Below, in pieces: positions 41,530-49,806 of a stretch of 64,000 bases of DNA (positions are counted from its first letter, which is position 1; the number at the start of each line of letters is the position of its first letter). This stretch comes from Bradyrhizobium rifense. Lineage in GTDB: Bacteria > Pseudomonadota > Alphaproteobacteria > Rhizobiales > Xanthobacteraceae. The DNA lies in the NCBI RefSeq assembly GCF_008123425.1, contig NZ_VSSS01000032.1, positions 1-64,000 on the forward strand, read 5' to 3'. The position numbers and the translations under genes are program-made. The notes under the pieces are model-generated. The model had not been told where the DNA came from, did no database searches, and saw only the letters and a program-made list of their open reading frames with translations.

Positions 41530-43115
41530 CTCTCCGCTACCGCGTCGGCCCAGGGCTGGAAGATCTCGACTGCGCCGGAATTGATGTCGCCGTCGCGCAT
41601 CACCACGCTCGGGCAGGCAAACTTCATCGGCAGGGTCTGCACCGGCGCTTCCTTGTAGTCGAAGCGTGCGGCGAGCGCCTTGCGCGCATCCGCCGGCAGC
41701 CGCGTGTCGCCGAGCACGATCGCGCCTTCGCTGCAATCGATGCGGGGCTGATGGATGGCGGCATCGAGGTCCATGTCGAAATCCATCGCAAAGGACACGA
41801 GCTGCATCACCGAAGGCAGGATGCGGCGACCGCCGGAGGCGCCGACCGCGAGGCGCTTGCCGTCCTTGGTCTCGGCGATAACAGGCGTGTAGTTGGTGAG
41901 GCAGCGCTTGCCGGGGGCGAGCGAGTTGGTGGTGCCGGGCGTCGGATCGAACCACATGATGCCGTTGTTCATGGGAATGCCGGTGTGCGGCGTCACATAT
42001 TTCGAGCCAAACGACGAAAGCAGCGTCTGCGTCACTGCGGCGATGTTGCCGTCTCGGTCGACCACGGAGAAATGCGTGGTGCAGGCCGGTGCCAGATGAT
42101 CGGCGCCGAGCGAGCGCTTGCCGTCAGCATCGCCCATGTCCTTGAGCCGCTCGCGATAGGCCGTTTGCAGGGCAACGGCATATTCGGCATAGGCGGCCGC
42201 ATCCGGCGTGCCTGCCGGCTTCAAATTCTGCTGCAACAGGCGCAGCGCATGCGCCATGGTCGGCCCGGCGGTGAGCTCGGGCGTCGCAAGCACCTTGCCG
42301 CCGCGATAGGGGATCGCCAGCGGCTCGCGCAGATGGGCGCGGAACGCGGCGAGATCCTCGACCGACAGCGAGCCGCCATCAGCCCTGATGTCGGACGCGA
42401 TGCTCCTGGCGAGATCGCCCTGGTAGAAGTCACGCGGCCCGGCCGCGGCGAGGTGCAACAGCGTCGCCTTCAAATTGTCCTGAGGCAGCCGCATCTCGGC
42501 CTCGATGCTCCAGGGCGGGTTCGGAGGCAGGCCGTCCCGCAAAAACATGGCCGCGCTCGCGGGATAGCGCCGGAGATCCGCTGCCGAACCGGCGATCGTC
42601 AGTGTGGTCCACCAGTCGGCCAGCAGGCCCTCGCCGGCGAGTGCCACCGCCGGAGCAACCAGGTCTTTCCACGACATCCTGGCGTGTCGACGGTGCGCCT
42701 CCTCCATGCCGGCGACGACGCCGGGCACGGCGATCGCGGCCGGACCGTGAACGTTGCGGTCGTCCTTCACCCGCGGCCACGGAAACAGGTCGGAGGCGGT
42801 GCGGTCGCCGGTGATGGGATAATCGGCGGCGCGCAGGCTCTGCGGCGCGCACATGCCGTAGTCGATCACCTCGTAGCGATTTTCCTTGGCGCGGTAGAGC
42901 ACCATCGCGCCGCCGCCGCCGATGCCGCTGTTCCAGGGCTCCAGAACGTTCAGCGCGAAGGTGGTCGCCACGATCGCGTCGACGCAATCGCCGCCCGCTG
43001 CCAGCACCTGCGCTCCCACCTCGGCCGCCCGCCGCGATTGCGAGGCGACAATGCCGCCCTTGGATGTGACGGCGGGTTTGCGGACGGTTTGGTTGAGGCT
43101 GAACTGATGAGGCAT
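41526..43115 (-). CDS. Gamma-glutamyltransferase family protein
   Basis: A 529-residue Ntn hydrolase, normally made as a proenzyme that cleaves itself. The nucleophile would be Thr346 in ACTTHFSVVD, with the glycine loop GASGGRRILPSV and the N-terminal SKGGIVASQSRRAAEVGAQV and NSGIGGGGAMVLY motifs of the large subunit. No signal peptide is seen, so it may be cytoplasmic, unlike E. coli GGT. The start at 43115 (MPHQFSLNQT) is chosen because the open frame to 43307 overlaps the next gene's start region and lacks family character. By context it may hydrolyse gamma-glutamyl amine conjugates. Confidence 0.9.
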   Translation of the reverse strand: MPHQFSLNQTVRKPAVTSKGGIVASQSRRAAEVGAQVLAAGGDCVDAIVATTFALNVLEPWNSGIGGGGAMVLYRAKENRYEVIDYGMCAPQSLRAADYPITGDRTASDLFPWPRVKDDRNVHGPAAIAVPGVVAGMEEAHRRHARMSWKDLVAPAVALAGEGLLADWWTTLTIAGSAADLRRYPASAAMFLRDGLPPNPPWSIEAEMRLPQDNLKATLLHLAAAGPRDFYQGDLARSIASDIRADGGSLSVEDLAAFRAHLREPLAIPYRGGKVLATPELTAGPTMAHALRLLQQNLKPAGTPDAAAYAEYAVALQTAYRERLKDMGDADGKRSLGADHLAPACTTHFSVVDRDGNIAAVTQTLLSSFGSKYVTPHTGIPMNNGIMWFDPTPGTTNSLAPGKRCLTNYTPVIAETKDGKRLAVGASGGRRILPSVMQLVSFAMDFDMDLDAAIHQPRIDCSEGAIVLGDTRLPADARKALAARFDYKEAPVQTLPMKFACPSVVMRDGDINSGAVEIFQPWADAVAES

Positions 43116-43231
43116 GATGTCGCTTGTGCCTGTCTTGGCTTCGTTGCGCTGACGTCGAAGCTCCGCAATTGGCGGAGCGCGCGAAGAATGGCACATTGCC
43201 GGCAACGAGAACATCGAAAGGGAGACGCGAC

Positions 43232-44005
43232 ATGGCAGGTGTGAAACAGGCGCGGGATGGCGCTGTCGGGATCTTGACGCTCGACGAGCCGGCAAGCCTG
43301 AACGCAATGACGCCGGACCTGCTCGGCGCGCTCGCTGCCGCCGTCGCCGAGATGAGTGCGGATGAGGATGTCCGTGCGCTGGTCCTCACCGGCGCGGGGC
43401 GTGGTTTTTGCTCAGGACAGAATTTGAAGGCAGCCGGAGCGCTGGGCGAGGACCTCGCGGCCGGCGTGATGCGCTTCTACTGGCCGGCCTTCAAGGCGTT
43501 GCGCGAATGCCGCGTGCCTGTCGTCGTTGCCGTCAACGGCGTCGCGGCCGGCGGCGGTTTCAGCCTGGCGATGGCCGGCGACATGATTGTTGCGGCGCGG
43601 TCGGCGAGCTTCATCCAGGTGTTCAGCCGCATTGCGCTGGTGCCTGACCTCGGCTCGACCTGGCTATTGCCACGGCTGATCGGCCGGCAGCGCGCACTCG
43701 AGCTGATGCTCTTGAACGAGCCGCTCACGGCCGAGCGTGCCCAGGAGATCGGCCTGGTGCGGCAGGTCGTCGACGACGCGAAGCTGATGGAGGAGGCGCT
43801 GACCCTGGCGCGCCGTCTCGCCGATGGCCCGACCCGCGCCTTGGTCGCGACCCGTGCGCTGATCGAGGAGAGCGAGCACACCAGCTACGAGGCGCAGTTC
43901 CGCCGCGAGATCGAGCTTCAAGCCACGATCCGCACAAGCGCCGATGCGATCGAAGGCCGCAAGGCCTTCGTCGAGAAGCGCAAGGCGAAATTTACGGGGA
44001 AGTAG
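43232..44005 (+). CDS. Enoyl-CoA hydratase/isomerase (PaaG-like)
   Basis: A 257-residue crotonase-fold protein. The oxyanion-hole segments are TGAGRGFCSGQNLKAAG and AVNGVAAGGGFSLAMAGDMIVA; the active-site region is FSRIALVPDLGSTWLLPRLIG, where Asp replaces one of the two glutamates of classical hydratases, as in PaaG-type isomerases. The start at 43232 follows GGGAGACGCGAC. It diverges from the gamma-glutamyltransferase gene. Function beyond 2-enoyl-CoA hydration or isomerisation is not clear from context. Confidence 0.9.
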   Translation: MAGVKQARDGAVGILTLDEPASLNAMTPDLLGALAAAVAEMSADEDVRALVLTGAGRGFCSGQNLKAAGALGEDLAAGVMRFYWPAFKALRECRVPVVVAVNGVAAGGGFSLAMAGDMIVAARSASFIQVFSRIALVPDLGSTWLLPRLIGRQRALELMLLNEPLTAERAQEIGLVRQVVDDAKLMEEALTLARRLADGPTRALVATRALIEESEHTSYEAQFRREIELQATIRTSADAIEGRKAFVEKRKAKFTGK

Positions 44006-44026
44006 GGGAGAAGGAACGGGCTACGC

Positions 44027-44203
44027 TCACAGCCCGCGGTTCAGCCGGCTGGCCTGATATTTGGCGTGCCATTTCGGGCCAGGGCCGCGCATGTAGTGGA
44101 GCTCGGGGCGGTAGGGATTGCCTGCGATCCGCACCAGCTTCTGCCATTTGGTGGCGACGAAGGCGAAGGGCTGGCGGAGCAGGGTCAAGGAAGCGAACAG
44201 CAT
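44027..44203 (-). CDS. Small basic protein (58 residues)
   Basis: A short reading frame found by direct translation: it starts MLFASLTLLRQPFAFVATKW and ends QASRLNRGL. It is basic, with three Trp/Tyr-rich patches (NPYRPELHYMRGPGPKWHAKY). AGGTG lies seven bases before the ATG. It begins nine bases after the DUF6894 stop on the same strand, which supports real expression from a shared message. The first 17 residues are fairly hydrophobic but too short for a confident membrane call. No family was recognised. Confidence 0.6.
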   Translation of the reverse strand: MLFASLTLLRQPFAFVATKWQKLVRIAGNPYRPELHYMRGPGPKWHAKYQASRLNRGL

Positions 44204-44212
44204 GGCATCACC

Positions 44213-44446
44213 TCAATGCGGCTTGCCGAGCATGGCGGTGAAGGGGAGATCGAAGATCTCCTCGCCGTCGTCGTCACTGATATGGATCACCCAATCACGC
44301 CAGTCCTCGGCGCCGGGCGTCTCGATCATCGAGCGCATGATCTGGGCGGCGCGGTCGCGCGCCTCGGTCAGGTTGGCGACTGCCGTGCCGTAGCGATCGA
44401 TCAGCGTGCCTTCGGCATTCGAGCAGTGGAAATACATCTGAACCAT
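44213..44446 (-). CDS. DUF6894-type small protein
   Basis: A 77-residue protein beginning MVQMYFHCSNAEGTLIDRYG and containing LTEARDRAAQIMRSMI and DWVIHISDDDGEEIFDLPF. This layout (short beta strands, one amphipathic helix, acidic turn) matches the small DUF6894 proteins that are abundant in rhizobia and have no known role. The start at 44446 follows GAGGAGGCG; an in-frame start at 44491 is unlikely. A second small gene follows on the same strand. Confidence 0.82.
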   Translation of the reverse strand: MVQMYFHCSNAEGTLIDRYGTAVANLTEARDRAAQIMRSMIETPGAEDWRDWVIHISDDDGEEIFDLPFTAMLGKPH

Positions 44447-44653
44447 ACACGCCTCCTCTGGAAAGCGACTTGGACGGCATATCGATACCACCCGAAAGAT
44501 GCGAAAAATATTCGGGCCGAGCCCGGTAAGGGAATCTACGGAGATTGGTCGGTACCACGCGCCTTGCGGGTTTGATCACAGGCGGGTGATGTTCAACTGG
44601 ACGGCGCCTGGCGAGCATGGAACAACCTTCGGCCGAAAGCCGGGGAGACCGCT

Positions 44654-46729
44654 GTGAATCAGCTCACATTTCAGGTTGGATGCCGAAGCTTGTGCGTAGG
44701 TGTCGTTGCCTTCGCGGAGCTCCTGCTCGGCTTTGGCTCACTGGCCGCGTCCGATCCCGTGAGGAAAAGCGGCTACGCGGTAGGAACGGAGAGCTGCGGC
44801 AGCGGCGATCTCGCCTTTCCCAAGGTCCAGATCGACATGAAGGCCGGCTTTTGCGCGGGCCTCGTCGCCAGCGAGGAAGATCATCTGAAATTTCCGCGGT
44901 CGATCATCCAGGTGCCCGGGCACGACCTGTTCGTAGTCGCCGACATGGGCGGCTGGGGCCATACCGATGGACGGCTGCTGCTGCTCGACCCCCACGCCGC
45001 CAGCGGCCAGCGGTTCAAGGAACTCCTGACTGGGGTCGAATATCCGTTCGGCCTCGTGATCGGCCCGGACAGGAAGCTCTACGCTTCGACCGCCGAGACC
45101 ATCTTCCGCTTCGATCCGCTCGCGGACAATCCGCGCGGTACGGTCGAGACCATCATTCGTCACATGCCGGGCCGCCGCATCACGCTGCCCGACGGCACCA
45201 GGCTTGACGAGAGCGCGCACCCGCTCAAGCAGTTCGTGTTCGATCGCAACGGGCGGCTGTTCGTCAATGTCGGCGCCCACAGCGACGACTGCATCACGCC
45301 GGCGCCGATCACAAAACCTTGTGCGGCGGCAGAAGGTGCGTCCGCCATGGCCGCGATCTGGCTGTTCACGCCGCCGTCAGGTGGCATTTTTTCGGCGTTG
45401 AAGCCGAACGATCCCGATCCCGCCCACACGATTTACGCGCGCGGCTTGCGCAACTCGATGGCGCTGGCGCTGCACCCGAACTTTCCCGATGCCGGCTACG
45501 CGTTCCTGCAAGGTGAGAACGGCCGCGATCTGCCCGATATCTTCAAGCCGAACGAGGAGATCAACGCGATCGAGCAGGGCAGGCATTACGGCTGGCCCTA
45601 TTGTTTTGACCTGTCGACGCCGAGTCCCGAGTTCAGGCTCGTGCTGCAATCTGGCGTCTACAAGTCCCTTTGCACGGCGAACGCGCTTTACAAGCAGCCG
45701 TTCTCGCTGCTGCCGCCCCACGGTGCGCCGCTCGCGATGCTGTATTATCACGGCGCCAAATTTCCGGAGCTCGAACGCAAGCTGCTGGTCGGCCTGCACG
45801 GTTATCGCCCGACCGGCAGCCGCGTCGTCATCTACGAAGTCGACGACCACGGCTTCCCAAAACCCGCGCCGGCGCCGGTGCGCTACCATGTCAGTTGTGC
45901 GGCCGATCCGACCCACAATTTTCAGACCGACGCCGGCGATGTCGCCGCCGCGCCGTTCGAGGAGCTGATCGCCGGCTGGCACCGCGTCAACGGTGCGCGG
46001 CCGCAAGGCGCGCCGGTCGGCATGACGGTCGCAGAGGACGGCGCGATCTGGCTGGTCGAGGACAAGAACCAGACGATCATCCGCATCGATCGGGCCGCGG
46101 GCGATCCACCGCCGCCGCTGCCCTGCGACACGCGCAGCCAGGCGTTGATCGACCAGCTCGCCGCCTTCGTCGCCAGGGATGCGCAAAACAAGATCCGGCT
46201 CACCACGCTGCGCAAAAACCTCGTCGAAAAGCACTGCGTCGGCTGTCACTCGGATTTCGGCCTGAAGGCGGGGCAGTCGGATGCCGACAAGGACGCGACC
46301 GTGCTCCGTTTCATGCTGTCGCAGGATGGCTGGATCTATCCGGGCGATCCGCAGTCCGGCAAGCTGCGTACGCGGCTGCGCGGCATTGGCGCGGAGAAAC
46401 TGATGCCGCCAGGCGGCGAGAACCTGCCGAAGACCGAGCCTGGTTATGCGGCTCTGCTCGCGACTGCGGATCTGCTCGTCGCGAAAATGGTTCCGGGAAC
46501 GCGGATGCGCGTCAAGTTCGGCCTGCCGCAGCGCAAGTTTTTCAGCAAGGCAAACCAGGAATGCGGCGAAATACCGGTCGCCAAGGTCGTTGTCGTGACA
46601 CAAAGGAACGCTGTAGACAAACCGGGCTTCAGCCGATTCTTCCGGCCGGCCGATCCTTATTTGAATGGCGAGTGCAGCGACGACGATGGCTATTTCATCC
46701 GGCAGGAATTTCTGGTGCCTGTGCAGTAG
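44654..46729 (+). CDS. Exported sugar-dehydrogenase-like beta-propeller with C-terminal cytochrome c motif
   Basis: A 691-residue protein. After a signal-like N terminus (LCVGVVAFAELLLGFGSLAA) comes a glucose/sorbosone-dehydrogenase-like propeller from about residue 60 to 480: GHDLFVVADMGGWG, YPFGLVIGPDRKLYAS, FVNVGAHSDDC, IYARGLRNSMALALHPNF, EINAIEQGRHYGWPYC. The C-terminal part contains a heme c attachment site, HCVGCHSDFG (about residue 532), and ends with a long unassigned stretch. PQQ is the likely cofactor by family, and the heme would pass electrons on. The start is GTG at 44654 with GGGGAGACC. It overlaps the downstream SMP-30-like gene. Confidence 0.8.
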   Translation: MNQLTFQVGCRSLCVGVVAFAELLLGFGSLAASDPVRKSGYAVGTESCGSGDLAFPKVQIDMKAGFCAGLVASEEDHLKFPRSIIQVPGHDLFVVADMGGWGHTDGRLLLLDPHAASGQRFKELLTGVEYPFGLVIGPDRKLYASTAETIFRFDPLADNPRGTVETIIRHMPGRRITLPDGTRLDESAHPLKQFVFDRNGRLFVNVGAHSDDCITPAPITKPCAAAEGASAMAAIWLFTPPSGGIFSALKPNDPDPAHTIYARGLRNSMALALHPNFPDAGYAFLQGENGRDLPDIFKPNEEINAIEQGRHYGWPYCFDLSTPSPEFRLVLQSGVYKSLCTANALYKQPFSLLPPHGAPLAMLYYHGAKFPELERKLLVGLHGYRPTGSRVVIYEVDDHGFPKPAPAPVRYHVSCAADPTHNFQTDAGDVAAAPFEELIAGWHRVNGARPQGAPVGMTVAEDGAIWLVEDKNQTIIRIDRAAGDPPPPLPCDTRSQALIDQLAAFVARDAQNKIRLTTLRKNLVEKHCVGCHSDFGLKAGQSDADKDATVLRFMLSQDGWIYPGDPQSGKLRTRLRGIGAEKLMPPGGENLPKTEPGYAALLATADLLVAKMVPGTRMRVKFGLPQRKFFSKANQECGEIPVAKVVVVTQRNAVDKPGFSRFFRPADPYLNGECSDDDGYFIRQEFLVPVQ

Positions 46730-47627
46730 CCTTCTGCTCGTCGTCGCGACGCCGCTGGCGGCAGCCGAAACAAAACTGTTCGAAAGCGTGCAGATCACGC
46801 CTGCGAGCGAATACACCTTCGGCATCGAAGGGCCCGCCGCCGATCTCGACGGCAACCTCTTCGTCGTCAATTTCGGCAAGCCCGGCACCATCGGCCGATT
46901 GCCTGCGGGCGGTTCGGTGTCGGAGGCCTTCACGGCGCTCCCCGAGGGCAGCGTCGGTAACGCCATCCGCTTCGATCGCAACGGCACGATGCTCATCGCC
47001 GACTACAAGAAGCACAACATTTTTGCGATCCCGAAGGGTAGCTCCGAGCCCGGTGTCTGGTTTCACTCTGACGAGATGAACCAGCCCAACGACATCACCG
47101 TTGCCCGCGACGGCGCGATCTATGCGAGCGATCCGAACTGGAAGGGCCGGGAAGGCCACATTTGGCGCATTGCGAAAGCCGCGGATGGATCGGTGCAGGG
47201 CCAGATCATGTCGGCACCGCGCCCGATGGGCACCACCAACGGCATCGATCTCAGCCCCGACGGCAACACGCTCTACGTCGGTGAGTCCAACAATGGCCAG
47301 GTCTGGTCCTACGCCATCCGCGGCAATGAGCTGACCGACGCAAAGCTCGTCAAGGCGTTCCAGCCCGACACCATCGACGGCCTGCGTACTGACGTCACCG
47401 GCCGCCTCTACGTCGCACGCATTCTCAAGGGGACGATCGCGCTGATGAAGCCCAATGGCGCGGTCGAGCGCGAGATCGCGCTGAGGGGCAAAGAGCCAAC
47501 CAATCTCGCTTTCGGCGGCGGCGACGGCAAGACCGTCTTCGTCACCCAGCGTCAGGGCGGCTTCATCGAGTCCTTCCGCACCGACCAGCAGGGCCGCGAG
47601 CACTGTCTCCAGCGCGGCCGCTGCTAG
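46686..47627 (+). CDS. Exported SMP-30/gluconolactonase-like beta-propeller
   Basis: A 313-residue protein with a signal peptide (RNFWCLCSSLLLVVATPLAAA) and a propeller with YTFGIEGPAADLDGNLFVVN, NAIRFDRNGTMLIADYKKHN, MNQPNDITVARDGAIYASDP and NGIDLSPDGNTLYVGES. These match the calcium-binding lactonase signature (Glu in GIEGPA, Asn in NDI, Asp in NGIDLS). The gene overlaps the preceding dehydrogenase by 44 bases (an earlier ATG at 46665 would extend the overlap to 65). A lactonase next to a sugar dehydrogenase fits sequential oxidation of an aldose to its acid. Confidence 0.85.
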   Translation: MAISSGRNFWCLCSSLLLVVATPLAAAETKLFESVQITPASEYTFGIEGPAADLDGNLFVVNFGKPGTIGRLPAGGSVSEAFTALPEGSVGNAIRFDRNGTMLIADYKKHNIFAIPKGSSEPGVWFHSDEMNQPNDITVARDGAIYASDPNWKGREGHIWRIAKAADGSVQGQIMSAPRPMGTTNGIDLSPDGNTLYVGESNNGQVWSYAIRGNELTDAKLVKAFQPDTIDGLRTDVTGRLYVARILKGTIALMKPNGAVEREIALRGKEPTNLAFGGGDGKTVFVTQRQGGFIESFRTDQQGREHCLQRGRC

Positions 47628-47757
47628 GTTCGTCAAAGGCGCTCTGCTCTTGACGCGGGGCCGTGGCGCGAAGGCGGCATTCTTCTTGCTTGCATCAGGT
47701 CGCCGCGGGCATTTAGACATCTGTGGCATCGTCAAGAAGCGACCACGGAGTGTTTGA

Positions 47758-48783
47758 GTGAAAGCCGTCCATACCGAACTGCACCGCAACCACGATCCGC
47801 AATTCTTCCTGGTCCGCGGCGTGGTCAAGCGCACCACCGAGCAGCCTGAGCGCGCAGACCGCCTGCTCAAGGGCCTGAAGGACGGCAAGCATCAACTGGT
47901 CGAGCCGACGACATTCGGCCAGGGCCCGCGCGCGCGCATTCACAGCCCGGAATATCTGTCGTTCCTGAGCGAAGCCTGGGACGCCTGGACGGCGCTCGGC
48001 GATTCCGGTCCGGAGATGATCGGCAACATTCATCCCGTGCGCCATGCCGCAACTTATCCGACGCATATCGTCGGCAAGCTCGGCTGGCACACCGCCGACA
48101 CCGCCGCGCCGATCGGTCCCGGCACTTGGGCTGCGGCCTGCGCAGCGACGGATGTTGCCGTCACCGCGGCGCAGATGGTGATGGACGGCGAGGACGCGAC
48201 CTACGCGCTCTGCCGCCCGCCCGGTCATCACGCGTATCGCGACATGGCCGGCGGCTTCTGCTTCCTCAACAACAGCGCGATTGCCGCGGCGCATCTGCGG
48301 CTCAAGCATGAGCGCGTCGTCATCCTCGACGTCGACGTCCATCACGGCAACGGCACGCAAGGCATCTTCTACGCGCGGCCGGACGTTTACACGATCTCGA
48401 TCCACGCCGATCCGACTGCGTACTATCCCTTCGTGTGGGGCTATGCACATGAGCGCGGCGAAGGCCCCGGCCTCGGCACCAATCTCAACATTCCACTGGC
48501 GATCGGCACGGGCGATGACGGCTACATCCAGGCGATGGATGTCGCGCGCAAGGCGATCGAATCCTTCGCGCCCGGCGCGCTCGTGATCGCACTCGGCCTC
48601 GACGCCTCCGAGCACGATCCGTTGAAGGGTCTCGCCGTGACGACTCCCGGCTTCCGCCGCATCGGTCAGGCCATCGCGAAGCTGGGCCTGCCGACCGTGT
48701 TCGTGCAGGAAGGCGGCTATCTTTCGGATATTTTGAGTGCGAACCTGACGTCAGTGCTGGCGGGGTTCGAAGAGGCGCGGTGA
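47758..48783 (+). CDS. Histone deacetylase/acetylpolyamine amidohydrolase family protein
   Basis: A 341-residue zinc hydrolase of the arginase/deacetylase fold. Motifs are PPGHHAYRDMAGGFCFLNN (catalytic His pair region), ILDVDVHHGNGTQGIFY (Asp and His zinc ligands), ISIHADPTAYYPF, and LGLDASEHDPLKG (second Asp ligand). Bacterial members with the N-terminal MKAVHTELHRNHDPQFF are mostly acetylpolyamine amidohydrolases, so deacetylation of an acetylated amine is the best guess. The start is GTG at 47758 with GGAG upstream. It fits the amine-catabolism theme of 34-44 kb, though it is not in the same operon. Confidence 0.88.
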   Translation: MKAVHTELHRNHDPQFFLVRGVVKRTTEQPERADRLLKGLKDGKHQLVEPTTFGQGPRARIHSPEYLSFLSEAWDAWTALGDSGPEMIGNIHPVRHAATYPTHIVGKLGWHTADTAAPIGPGTWAAACAATDVAVTAAQMVMDGEDATYALCRPPGHHAYRDMAGGFCFLNNSAIAAAHLRLKHERVVILDVDVHHGNGTQGIFYARPDVYTISIHADPTAYYPFVWGYAHERGEGPGLGTNLNIPLAIGTGDDGYIQAMDVARKAIESFAPGALVIALGLDASEHDPLKGLAVTTPGFRRIGQAIAKLGLPTVFVQEGGYLSDILSANLTSVLAGFEEAR

Positions 48784-48789
48784 TCTTCA

Positions 48790-48815
48790 CCTCTCCCCGT
48801 AAGAACGGGGAGAGG
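48790..48815. terminator. Hairpin between convergent genes (CCTCTCCCCG repeat)
   Basis: A perfect ten-pair stem, CCTCTCCCCG (48790-48799) and CGGGGAGAGG (48806-48815), with a TAAGAA loop. It fills the 42-base gap between the deacetylase-like gene and the flavin monooxygenase gene, which converge. No T tract follows. I recall this sequence as another dispersed Bradyrhizobium intergenic hairpin; it may serve as a 3'-end stabiliser or terminator for both transcripts. Confidence 0.7.
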
Positions 48816-48825
48816 GAGAAAGCCT

Positions 48826-49806
48826 CTAGAACAATCCGCTCGCCTTGAGCGCCTTGCAGACGTGCTGCATCTCGGTCTCGTCCGCGACCATGTCGAGCAT
48901 GATCGTGGTCAGGCCTTTCGCGGCAAATTCCTTCAGCTTCGCGCCGATCTCGGCATAGCTGCCGACGAGATAGGGGCAGTCGGCCTGGAAGGTCAGGTAC
49001 GGCAGCAGCCAATAGCCATTGTCCTGGAGCTCGCCGCTCTGGCCGTCATAGAGATGCCGCTTCCAGACCGAGTCGGTGTTCTCCATGGTCAGCGCGAGAA
49101 GCTCGCGATCGTCCGCACTGTCGCGGAAGCGCTTTTGCGCGGCGGCTCGTGCTTCGTCGCGGCTTTCGCGCGCAAATATGCCGAAGTTCATGCCGGGGGC
49201 CTTGAGGCCCTGGTCGAGATCGGGCGGCAACATCTGCATCTTGATACAGCCGGTCTCGCTGGCGATGCGCTGCGCCGCCTCCGACTGGCCTGCGATCAGG
49301 AACTCGGGCATCAGTTCGGCAGGCAGGCGCGGCCGGAGCTGGAGATTGGCCGCAGTGTAGAGCCGCCCGTTGAAGCTGACCGGCCGCGAGCTCGAAAGCA
49401 ATTGGCGCACGATCGCGACGAACTCGCCGAGCCGAACATAGCGGTCGGCATGCGATTTGTCGTCACCCAGTCCCTGCAAGTCGCTGATCGCGGTCCCCGT
49501 GATCATGTTGAGATAGATCTTGCGGCCGTAGAGCTGCGCAAAGGACGACACGAATTTTGCCGCCGTGAACGGGTGCATGTAGACTGGATTGACCGCGATC
49601 AGCGGCGAGCTTCGCGTCGTCGCAGCGATGATGTGCTGGGCCATCGCCCAGGGCTCGACGAAGACGTCATTGCCTTCGAACAGCAGAATGCCTTCGAAGC
49701 CGTTGCGGTCGGTGAACTCCGCCACCCGCATCAGCTCGCCGACATATTTTTGGGGATCGCGGTTGCGCGAGATCGCGGGAAAGACGCGCAACCGCGCCGG
49801 CATCAT
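48826..49806 (-). CDS. LLM-class flavin-dependent oxidoreductase
   Basis: A 326-residue luciferase-like monooxygenase of the alkanesulfonate-monooxygenase type: the N-terminal LRVFPAISRNRDPQKYVGEL, GFEGILLFEGNDVFVEPWAM, and AVNPVYMHPFTAAKFVSSFA, then FLIAGQSEAAQRIASETG. It would use reduced FMN and oxygen. The ATG at 49806 overlaps the phosphopantetheinyl transferase stop by four bases (ATGA), indicating coupled translation. In that context it may tailor the nonribosomal peptide product by hydroxylation or oxidation rather than act on sulfonates; this is inference. Confidence 0.88.
   Translation of the reverse strand: MMPARLRVFPAISRNRDPQKYVGELMRVAEFTDRNGFEGILLFEGNDVFVEPWAMAQHIIAATTRSSPLIAVNPVYMHPFTAAKFVSSFAQLYGRKIYLNMITGTAISDLQGLGDDKSHADRYVRLGEFVAIVRQLLSSSRPVSFNGRLYTAANLQLRPRLPAELMPEFLIAGQSEAAQRIASETGCIKMQMLPPDLDQGLKAPGMNFGIFARESRDEARAAAQKRFRDSADDRELLALTMENTDSVWKRHLYDGQSGELQDNGYWLLPYLTFQADCPYLVGSYAEIGAKLKEFAAKGLTTIMLDMVADETEMQHVCKALKASGLF

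Noticed and set aside
41220..43244. 674-codon open frame on the plus strand opposite gamma-glutamyltransferase
   Set aside because: The minus strand carries all gamma-glutamyltransferase motifs, and the plus frame has no recognisable signature or ribosome site.
45377..46996. 539-codon minus-strand frame opposite the dehydrogenase/cytochrome gene
   Set aside because: The heme motif and propeller motifs are on the plus strand; the minus frame is low-complexity Arg-rich sequence and crosses two real genes.
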